DNA of 12,432 bases from the NCBI GenBank assembly GCA_026770615.1, contig MU631745.1, forward strand, positions 53,624 to 66,055, in the 5' to 3' direction. The position numbers and the translations under genes are program-made. Positions within the stretch are counted from its first letter, which is position 1. Every line of letters begins with the position of its first letter. The DNA comes from Pavlovales sp. CCMP2436 (Eukaryota > Haptophyta > Pavlovophyceae > Pavlovales). The notes beneath the pieces are model-generated. The model ran no database searches. It worked only from the letters and a program-made list of their open reading frames with translations, and was not told the DNA's origin. Of the stretch, positions 7,067 to 12,432 are shown piece by piece.

Positions 7067-8197
7067 ATGTCCTTTACGGTCCTCCGCCCCTACGCGCGCA
7101 AGTTTACCACCGTGTACTCGCAGGTCGTCGACGTCGCAGCCGTGAAGATCTCCGAATTGGAGGCGTGGACCCTGAAGCTGCATAACGCACTGACGCAGTA
7201 CGGAGCCTCTGAGTTCTTCGGCAACACAACCTTGGTCGGGGATTTAAGGGCATTTGGTGCCGTAAACTTTGCGAATCTGGAGGTTTTGTACGGACTGCTG
7301 GTGCGCGGCGTCTCCACGTTTACGGCGGCCGTTACGTTCCAGGCCAGGGTGAACCTGTCCGCGGCTACCTACGTGGACGGCAGCCTGCTCGTTGAGCCGG
7401 CGGTCAATATCACGAGCTGCACGGCGGACAGCCTATCGTGGCTCGTGCAGACGGACAACACGGGCAGCAACTTCCAGGTGCTGGCGGAGGCCACCTTCAC
7501 GCAGGACACGATGGGGTTCTTCCTGGCGAAGGCATCGCCCACGTTCACGAGCGATACCGCTATGAAACAGACCATCACTGTCTGGCCGCGCACGAACTGG
7601 ACCGTTTCCGCGAGCTCCACCCAACCGGGGTATCCGGCATTTCATGCGTTCGACAAAATGATCGCGACGGCTTGGAGGAGCGCCGACAATATGTATCCTA
7701 CTTCGTACGGGTCACAATGGGTGCAGATCAAGTACCCCCTGCCGACAACCGTCGGACACATCTCGCTCACGAATTCAGATAACCTGCGGGATTTCACCTT
7801 GTCGGCGTCGCCCGATGGTTCTACCTGGACCGAAGTGTTATCGAGAGTCGACGAAAATGTGCCGTCGTCCAAGAGCACCTTTTTTGTGACGAACGTGCAC
7901 GTTTCCTGCATGTACTGGAGGCTCACAGTACTGCGGGTTCGTGGTGCATCACAGTTCTCAAGTGTGGGTAAATGGGAGCTGTACACCCGCAGAGGTGCCA
8001 TCACGCTCACCACCGATCCCATATCAATGGAGAGCTTCAAGGTCATGCTCATTGACGCGGCGGGGGTGCCCGTGAGCGCGGTGGCTCTAGTGTGGACATG
8101 CGACGTGAATCTCTGCCTGCTCAAGAACGGCAAGATCGTAAACAGCGGGCTATACAGCTTCGCCGGGTTGGGCGGACCGGTCACGAAGCGCAACTGA
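7067..8197 (+). CDS. Fibre-like protein with F5/8 type C (discoidin-like) domain
   Basis: A complete 376-residue frame ending in TGA. Residues 1-45 (MSFTVLRPYARKF, then QVVDVAAVK and ELEAWT) are almost repeated at the start of the next gene and look like an anchor. Residues about 48-112 are short beta-type repeats ending TYVDGSLLV, as in trimeric fibre necks. Residues about 172-307 have the order of an F5/8 C domain: AFDK with ATAWRS, SQWVQIKYP, a VGHISLTNSD strand, FTLSASPDGSTWTEV, YWRLTV and a closing GKWELY. That fold commonly binds sugars or lipids. A C-terminal region of about 70 residues follows. The inferred role is a surface or receptor-binding fibre of an algal virus-like element. 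There are no in-frame stops, unlike several neighbours. The start is supported by the T-run/CGGG motif. Confidence 0.88.
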   Translation: MSFTVLRPYARKFTTVYSQVVDVAAVKISELEAWTLKLHNALTQYGASEFFGNTTLVGDLRAFGAVNFANLEVLYGLLVRGVSTFTAAVTFQARVNLSAATYVDGSLLVEPAVNITSCTADSLSWLVQTDNTGSNFQVLAEATFTQDTMGFFLAKASPTFTSDTAMKQTITVWPRTNWTVSASSTQPGYPAFHAFDKMIATAWRSADNMYPTSYGSQWVQIKYPLPTTVGHISLTNSDNLRDFTLSASPDGSTWTEVLSRVDENVPSSKSTFFVTNVHVSCMYWRLTVLRVRGASQFSSVGKWELYTRRGAITLTTDPISMESFKVMLIDAAGVPVSAVALVWTCDVNLCLLKNGKIVNSGLYSFAGLGGPVTKRN

Positions 8198-8207
8198 ACG
8201 AGCCCAA

Positions 8208-8220
8208 TTTTTCGGGCGCG
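8208..8220 (+). promoter_or_regulatory. T-run plus CGGGCGCG start motif for the 8231 gene
   Basis: TTTTTCGGGCGCG ends 10 bases before the ATG at 8231 and begins 10 bases after the TGA of the upstream fibre gene, so it fills the 33-bp gap between them. Confidence 0.75.
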
Positions 8221-8230
8221 CTTTACGGTT

Positions 8231-8764
8231 ATGTCCTACACCGTCCTCCGCCCATGCGCGCGCAAGTTTGCCAACGTGTACGCGCAGGTGGTCGATGTCG
8301 CAGCCGTGAAGACCGATGAGTTGGAGGCATGGACGGTGGAGCTTTATGACAGCCTGCTGGCGCGCGGGCCCGCCATGTTCGAAATGCCCGCCACGTTCAC
8401 CGGCGCCGTGTACCTGCCCGCGCTCACCTACTTGGACGGCAGCCTGTTGGTGGATCCATCGATAGTAAATAATCGTATCGTTTCGCACGGCAACGGCTTT
8501 TTTACGTTTCTCCGAGAAGAGCCGAACCCCTTCACGATCATGATATCAAATGGGGCGGGCAGTTCATACGCCAACTGGACTGCCTTTAATCATGAACCAG
8601 CCGGCTTTAACGCGTTATGCCGAGTGGAATATGGTGGTCAGCAAGACATGAATACGACACAGCTGACTGCGCAAATATTGGTTATTGACAATGTGACACT
8701 AAAGGCTGTTATTTCAGGACGGTATCGATTCCTAGGAACGGCGATGACAGTGTTTACGACGTAA
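8231..8764 (+). CDS. Second fibre-like protein, same anchor and different tip (177 aa)
   Basis: Residues 1-40 repeat the anchor of the preceding gene with few changes (MSYTVLRPCARKF, QVVDVAAVK, ELEAWT). The neck is shorter by about 34 residues, lacking one block of beta repeats, but ends in the same way (TYLDGSLLV, about residues 66-74). After that the two proteins share nothing I can see. The tip of about 100 residues here is beta-prone (FFTFLREEPNPFTIMIS, TAQILVIDNVTLKAVISG) and has no F5/8 C pattern. The stop is TAA. This is a tandem duplication in which the distal domain was exchanged or diverged, typical of receptor-binding fibres in other viruses. The tip's family is not recognised. Confidence 0.85.
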   Translation: MSYTVLRPCARKFANVYAQVVDVAAVKTDELEAWTVELYDSLLARGPAMFEMPATFTGAVYLPALTYLDGSLLVDPSIVNNRIVSHGNGFFTFLREEPNPFTIMISNGAGSSYANWTAFNHEPAGFNALCRVEYGGQQDMNTTQLTAQILVIDNVTLKAVISGRYRFLGTAMTVFTT

Positions 8765-8790
8765 TCTAGTTCAGTTCATAGGCAAAAAAA

Positions 8791-8800
8791 ATTCGGGCGC
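8791..8800 (+). promoter_or_regulatory. ATTCGGGCGC start motif for the 8810 gene
   Basis: ATTCGGGCGC, here preceded by an A-run and not a T-run, ends 9 bases before the ATG at 8810. The presence of this motif argues that 8810 is a separate gene even though it is in frame with the upstream fibre gene beyond its TAA. Confidence 0.6.
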
Positions 8801-8809
8801 TTCGACTAC

Positions 8810-8986
8810 ATGGAGCACTCGCGCGCAGCTGATCGGGCGCACGCGCACCAGGCGTCGGTGCAGGGCGTGCTAGACAAGCTGAGTGTCGCCGAGGTGCCCG
8901 GCCTCCGCACGTACGAGCCGACGGCCGACGACTTCGAGCGCGCGAAAACCGCGGTCACGTCGCGCTTCAGCAACGGGCGCCTGTAG
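8810..8986 (+). CDS. Small soluble protein, unknown (58 aa)
   Basis: Unrecognised. It begins MEHSRAADRAHAHQAS and is highly polar and helical, with His/Ala/Asp/Arg and no membrane segment. The later part has PTADDFERAKTAVTSRF. The stop is TAG at 8984, one base before the end of the convergent gene on the other strand. Reading through that TAG would give an Arg/Gly-rich shadow, so TAG works as a real stop here. It could instead be the remaining N-terminal part of a longer protein. Confidence 0.6.
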   Translation: MEHSRAADRAHAHQASVQGVLDKLSVAEVPGLRTYEPTADDFERAKTAVTSRFSNGRL

Positions 8987-8987
8987 C

Positions 8988-9248
8988 TCAACCCGTGTCC
9001 TCGTCTACCCGGAACTCGAAGCCGCCGTACCGGATGCGCGTGGCGCGGTGCCGCTTGTAGGCGCGCTGGATGACGCTCGCCGCGGCGCTACTCGCGGCGC
9101 TGCTCGCGCCGTCACTACTTCTTCTCGCACTCTCCGCACTCGGCGCGATCGTCGCGCGGCGTCGATGGTACATTTGGATGAGATTCCACGCTGCGGTCGT
9201 GAGGCCCGCGGCGGCGCCGATCACAGACAGCACGTTCTCGACTATCAT
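8988..9248 (-). CDS. Small membrane protein with basic, IQ-like tail (86 aa)
   Basis: The ATG at 9248 begins MIVENVLSVIGAAAGLTTAAW, a hydrophobic segment (about 3-25). It is followed by a basic YHRRR stop-transfer sequence, a Ser/Ala-rich linker and ASVIQRAYKRHRATR, which resembles a calmodulin-binding IQ motif (I-Q-x-x-x-R-x-x-x-x-R-like spacing, not exact). The stop is TGA at 8988, one base from the TAG of the convergent 8810 gene. A one-pass protein with a cytosolic basic tail is likely. The IQ reading is a weak suggestion. Confidence 0.6.
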   Translation of the reverse strand: MIVENVLSVIGAAAGLTTAAWNLIQMYHRRRATIAPSAESARRSSDGASSAASSAAASVIQRAYKRHRATRIRYGGFEFRVDEDTG

Positions 9249-9338
9249 GGCTCTACGGCCTACTACTGCTACTGCACGGGGTAGAAAAAACTGAGCATTT
9301 GAACTAGAATCTAAATTTTCGCAATCGGTCTATGCAGA
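9249..9338. promoter_or_regulatory. Divergent intergenic region between 9248 (minus) and 9339 (plus) genes
   Basis: Ninety bases separate the starts. The plus-strand side has ATTTTCGCAATCGG at 9315-9328, a degenerate form of the T-run/CGGG motif, 10 bases before the ATG at 9339. The minus-strand side has a T-run (GTTTTTTCTACCCC on that strand). Confidence 0.4.
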
Positions 9339-9644
9339 ATGTCGATCGCCGACGCCACCACGTACACCGTCGCGTAGGCCATCGGCGGCGTGCGCATGGG
9401 CACGCTGATCAACCAGGCGATCCCGCTGCTCGCTGACCTCGAGCCCATCGAGCAGACCGTTGCGTTCGCCGCGCTGCAGTCCGTGCTGAACGGCTGCTCC
9501 GTCGCGGCCGGGATGTACCTCTTCAACCGCTCCGGCCGCGACCCGACCGGCGGCATCATGTTCATCTGGGCGCACCTGGTCACGCAGCCGGGCCTGACCG
9601 ATCGCCTGCGCCTCCTGTCTTCCGAGCTCGGAGTACACGTGTGA
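9339..9644 (+). CDS. Small membrane protein with one in-frame TAG (101 codons)
   Basis: Unrecognised. The ATG at 9339 begins MSIADATTYTVA, then TAG at 9375-9377 (codon 13), then AIGGVRMGTLINQAIPLL. If the TAG acts, the first ATG beyond it is at 9396 and about 82 residues remain. Two hydrophobic parts are seen (TVAFAALQSVLNGCSVAAGMY and GGIMFIWAHLV), so one or two membrane passes are likely. The stop is TGA at 9642. The 3' end overlaps the 3' end of the minus-strand gene by 65 bp. The 12 codons before the TAG have the same high third-position GC, and a partial start motif precedes the first ATG. Confidence 0.65.
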
Positions 9645-10068
9645 CGGTTTGGGCCGATCGCGGGCGCTTCGGTGCTGAGTGCCGCCTCGACGCGTTATCC
9701 TGCCGAATCGTGTGCATGATCTGCTGCTCGCAGCGCACGGCTGCCATCTCGCGCAAGAGGCGCCGGTCCCTGTAGCCCGGCTGCGGCGCGCCGTGCGTGC
9801 GGGCTTGCAGCGCGGTCGCCGCCTCCGCGAAGTCGATCGCGTCCCAGGTCGCGCTCAGTAGCTCCGTCTCGAGCCGCGACCAGACCTCGGAGCCGAGCGG
9901 CACCTTCAGCCACTGGAAGGCGGCGAGGTCGACGGGCGGGTGCGGCCAGCCGTGGAACTCGCAGATGTGCGCCTACACCCGATCCAGCTCCTCCCACTTG
10001 CCGCGCGTTTTGAGCTACGGGAAGTGTGCGTTCGGCTCTCCACGGCGCAGGGGCGGACAGTTCGGGGT
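9580..10068 (-). pseudogene. Unknown protein frame with two in-frame TAGs and no clear start
   Basis: On the minus strand a protein-like frame runs from 10068 to TGA at 9580, with TAG at 10015-10017 and 9973-9975. The text around the stops is convincing: PPLRRGEPNAHFP, then LKTRGKWEELDRV, then AHICEFHGWPHPPVDLAAF, then a helical part ending near MHTIRQDNASRR. No ATG is present in this frame before the Met of REMAAV. The neighbouring frame just upstream reads ELNTNIDPEL and could be the true N-terminus joined by a frameshift near 10050. If so, the gene has both an indel and nonsense codons. The last residues overlap the 9339 gene tail to tail. Family unknown. Confidence 0.55.
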
Positions 10069-10099
10069 CTATATTAGTATTTAGTTCGTATGTAAATAT

Positions 10100-10139
10100 A
10101 ATATATATAGCGGCTCAGCGTTTCAACAGGAGGTGTTCA
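10100..10139 (+). repeat. Right copy of TAGCGGCTCAGC / TTCAACAGG / TGTTCA motif
   Basis: An AT-only lead (ATATAATATATA, from about 10096) is followed by TAGCGGCTCAGC (10108-10119), TTCAACAGG (10122-10130) and TGTTCA (10134-10139). It is a direct repeat of 1644-1677, with two fewer bases between the first and second words. The last base is the A of an ATG that opens a 32-codon frame (10139-10237), which I do not call as a gene. Confidence 0.7.
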
Positions 10140-11080
10140 TGCGCACGCCCGCCGCTTTCGAGCCGCTCGCGCCAATGCCGCTGGTGCTGGAGCTGTCGCT
10201 GCTGCGCTGGTGCCCCAGCAAAGGTAGTTTTGCTTAGTGCTTGGCGTGGCAATTGCACCGGACTTTCCAAGGCCTGGATTCTTCTGCTGGCACGAGCTGT
10301 TGCACATTCGTTCTCGTCCTACAGCCCTGGGCCCTACTCCCTATGCCGGGGATGGTTTGTTAGACTGTGACTAGGGAGAGAAGCAGTCCTTGCCCACCCG
10401 AACACCCGATGCGTGCGACCTGCCATCGCGCCCCTGACCACCAGCCCCCCCCCCCTCCTCCTCTTCACACAGACGCAGATTATGGGGACGCGCCCCGCTT
10501 CTCCCGCGCGCCCACGCGGGAGTGCACTGTGCGTAATTCTGCGCCGTTCGCCGACAGTGACAATGAGGCATCGGCTCTGCTCGTCTAGCCAGGCGCCTAA
10601 CCCTAACCCTAACCCTAGCTCTAACCCTAACTCTGCTCGTCGATAGCCAGATGCTTGCTTCCTCCCCTTTCGCTGTTGTACGTCTCCAGGCTTGTAGCCA
10701 CTGAAGGCGCACGGGGCCGGAGCAGGCGCAAAGCCAACAAACGATGCCTTAAGGCCTTGCGCTCACGCTGAGACTCACCCCCCCTCCCATCGCCGCCCCC
10801 CCCTCCCCGGTACCAGGGTCGGGAGGTGAAGCCCCCAACTCTGTAGGACCCGCTCGACGCCCTCGCGCCGGGGGCCACACCGCACGCGGAGCGCACGAGA
10901 CGCGCGACCGTCCGACTCAAGCCGATTGCAACGCGCAAGCGGTGAGCCGCTGCGCCCTGCTCGCGCCCTGCTCGCGCCTGCTCGCGCCCAGCTCGCACGC
11001 GCCCGTTGCGCGGTGCTTTGGGCTAGGGGTCTAAGCGGAGCCCTGCTCCCTGGCGCGCCCGCCCTCCTTCCGCTCTCAGG
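10140..11080. other. Host-like non-coding stretch, possibly intronic
   Basis: I see no convincing gene. It holds the telomeric block (10596-10630), pyrimidine-rich tracts ending in CAG (about 10440-10479 and 10777-10815) that look like splice acceptors, and short CGCGCC-CTGCTCG repeats (about 10955-10995). A further CTCTCAG at 11073-11079 could be the acceptor for the open frame that starts at 11081. Confidence 0.5.
10575..10650. repeat. Interstitial telomeric repeat with flanking duplication
   Basis: CCTAACCCTAACCCTAACCC begins at 10596 and degenerate units (AGCTCTAACCCTAA) continue to about 10630. The block is bracketed by CTCTGCTCGTCTAGCCAG (10575-10592) and CTCTGCTCGTCGATAGCCAG (10631-10650), a near-perfect direct duplication. 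This fits insertion of telomere sequence at a break, with duplication of the target. Confidence 0.85.
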
Positions 11081-11320
11081 TACCTGGCGACGCAGGCGCT
11101 CACCCTCTCGCTGAGCGAGGACGAGGCGCAGTGTGGCAGCACCGCCCTGCCGCTCGGCCCGCCTCCGCCTCTGCCGCCCGAGCTGCAGAGCGTGGAGGAC
11201 TGGGCTCTCGCTTTGGGAATCGAGAGGATCCGAGACGACGGCCACTTCCGCCTCGCGCTCAGCCAAGGCAGGCGCACCACCGGCGTGCTCACGGGCAGGC
11301 TGCGTATCGTTGTTATCGTG

Positions 11321-11746
11321 ATGGCCGCGGCGCTCTCGTGCGTGATCGTGGTGGCCGTGCTCTCCCACTCGCCTGCTCGCGCGGCCCTGGCGCCGTTGGC
11401 GGGGCAGGCAGGCGCGGGCTGGTTGGGACGGCCCTACGGCATGGCCGCCGTCGTACGCGAGGCTTCGGCTCGGCTCGGCGGGCTCCGCCTCGGCCTCGCC
11501 GGCGGCGCGCTGGCCGCGATCGTGCTGCTGGGCCCGCAACACGCCACTGCAGCGTCGTCTTGCACCGACGAGTCCAACCCGAACTACAAGGTCCGCCACT
11601 GCCGAAACGTGGGTATGGACTTGGAGGGCCACCTGCCGCGATGCCCTGCGAACTCCAACTGCATGAGCACGTCGAGCGTGGCGAGCCCGGAGCATTTCCT
11701 CCCACCGTGGTCGGCACTCTCGTCCGGATCCTCCGATGCCTTCTCC
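11321..11746 (+). CDS. DUF1499 family protein, plastid-lumen type, truncated
   Basis: The frame starting at the ATG at 11321 has a hydrophobic leader (MAAALSCVIVVAVLSHSPA), a Gly/Ala/Arg transit-like region, then a second hydrophobic segment ending in an A-x-A-type site (LAAIVLLGPQHATA). This layout suits an ER signal, a transit peptide and a thylakoid-lumen signal in an alga with a complex plastid. The mature part carries the DUF1499 hallmark: RCPANSNCMSTSS followed by PEHFLPPW and DAF. DUF1499 proteins are conserved, poorly understood, and often lumenal in algae. The usual rest of the domain is missing: after DAF the text turns into reverse-transcriptase-like sequence. The frame is also open upstream to 11081 (YLATQALTLSLSEDEAQ), perhaps another exon. 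Confidence 0.6.
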
Positions 11747-11749
11747 GAT

Positions 11750-12432
11750 CGCGACGTGCGTGTTGCGTGGAACCTGCTCAACGAGGTGATCTCTGGTAGC
11801 ACGCACCCTCGTCAGCTCCCCCGGCCTAGCCCCGCTCGCACGCCTCTTCTACGCCACGCTCGCTCCCAAGTATCCGATCTTCGTCACTGGCAAGGGCGGC
11901 GGCCTGACGCCCATGGGCAGAGACGGCGAGACCGGTGTCGCTCAAGGGTCAGTAGAGGCTAGAGTCGCCTTTGTCATCTCCATCCACCCCGAGTTAAAGG
12001 TGCTCGACGCCGAGCTGCGGCCATACGGTGGGGGCGCTCGGGCTGGCCACGACGACGTGCGCGCGTGCGGTCCGCCCTGGATCGTCTTCGCGGCGATGCA
12101 GCGCTTCCACGACGCGCTCTTCTTACGGCTCGGCCTTGTCGTGCAGCCGTCCAAGTGTGAATGCTGAATCGACGAGGCCCACATCGACTCCCTCGATGCC
12201 CACCGTGGCTTGGTGACACGCAGCCACCTGCTCGACAGCGCCCTGACTCCGCACTACGGCGTCATGTGCTACGGCGTCCCGATCGGCTCAGAGGAGTGCG
12301 TTAAGCTTGCCCTCGCTGGCAAGTGTGACGAGATTGTTAGCATCTCAAACAAGCTAATCGCAACGCTCAGCTCGTCACACAAGCAACAGCTCTGGCTGCT
12401 AACGCTCTTCTCCACCGCACGCAAATTTGAGT
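11750..12432 (+). pseudogene. Degenerate reverse transcriptase fragment (retroelement), open at window end
   Basis: A broken reverse transcriptase palm region. The first part (DVRVAWNLLNEVI, 11753-11791, frame of the DUF1499 gene) resembles the motif with the first catalytic Asp. A frameshift near 11790 leads to GLAPLARLFYATLAPKY, then GVAQGS in place of the usual G-x-x-Q-G, then AGHDDV for the second Asp pair, then PSKCEC. An in-frame TGA at 12165-12167 follows, but the frame goes on with HYGVMCYGVPIGSEE, typical of the region after the palm, to the window end. It lacks the 5' part of any element, so it is a 5'-truncated or recombined copy. The family (non-LTR or other) is not resolved. Confidence 0.75.

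Noticed and set aside
4602..7185. Long plus-strand frames over 4602-6161 and 5482-7185
   Set aside because: Arg/Pro/Leu/His-rich shadows of the minus-strand genes at 4701-5495 and 5530-7014; no motif and no start signal.
8762..8810. Fusion of the second fibre gene with the 8810 gene by reading through TAA
   Set aside because: The frames agree, but a start motif and an ATG stand between them and the linker text is not domain-like, so two genes are more likely.
9249..9300. Minus-strand CAG TAG CAG TAG TAG run that would be poly-Gln if TAG were read as Gln
   Set aside because: Only a 17-codon frame, and the text is a simple TAC/TGC-type repeat in a promoter region; too weak to use as support for recoding.
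10139..10237. Short plus-strand frame (32 codons) starting in the right copy of the direct repeat
   Set aside because: Too short and unrecognised; a GT after AAAG could be a splice donor, but the phase does not fit the acceptor at 11079.
10775..11806. 343-codon minus-strand frame
   Set aside because: Arg/Ala/His-rich shadow opposite the DUF1499 leader and body; the plus strand has a recognisable domain.
1..12432. CRISPR array or bacterial operon signals
   Set aside because: No regularly spaced repeats with unique spacers and no consistent ribosome binding sites; telomeric repeats and microsatellites point to a eukaryote.

Overview
The window reads as nuclear DNA of a GC-rich microalga carrying a compact island of small, virus-like genes. 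I think the host is probably a haptophyte or another alga with a red-derived complex plastid. Evidence for the host is a block of CCCTAA telomere-type repeats, a DUF1499 thylakoid-lumen-type protein with what looks like a multi-part plastid targeting leader, a decayed reverse transcriptase, many microsatellites and splice-acceptor-like pyrimidine tracts. The taxon is inference; no rRNA or tRNA was found to confirm it.

Left flank (1-2370): a 40-base G run (possibly artefact), AAT/ATT and GT microsatellites, short dispersed repeats, one possible small gene (1398-1592) and a block of about three 204-209 bp tandem repeats (about 1840-2300) that is open on both strands.

Island (about 2374-10068): twelve tightly packed genes on both strands, with gaps of 1 to about 100 bp in most places and one tail-to-tail overlap. 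The clearest are two tandem fibre-like proteins (7067-8197 and 8231-8764). They share an N-terminal anchor and a beta-repeat neck but have different tips; the first tip looks like an F5/8 type C (discoidin) carbohydrate-binding domain. The others are small membrane proteins, a 494-codon membrane/coiled-coil/Cys-rich protein, a possible structural protein (4701-5495) and a Gln/Ala-rich protein with Cys pairs. Several starts are preceded by a shared T-run plus CGGGCGC motif that looks like a lineage-specific promoter. No capsid, ATPase, polymerase or integrase hallmark gene is recognisable, so calling this an endogenous algal DNA virus or polinton-like element is inference from layout, fibres and motif.

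The most unusual signal is that five separate island genes, on both strands, contain seven in-frame TAG/TAA codons and no in-frame TGA, while the reading frame stays protein-like on both sides of each one. This is either early decay of the island (for example C-to-T change at CAG) or reading of TAG/TAA as an amino acid. Terminal TAG/TAA codons in some neighbours favour decay but do not settle it.

Right flank (10069-12432): a second copy of an AT-rich/TAGCGGCTCAGC motif also found at 1644, telomeric repeats flanked by a short duplication, then the DUF1499 reading frame, which runs directly into a frameshifted and stop-containing reverse transcriptase fragment that continues past the window end.
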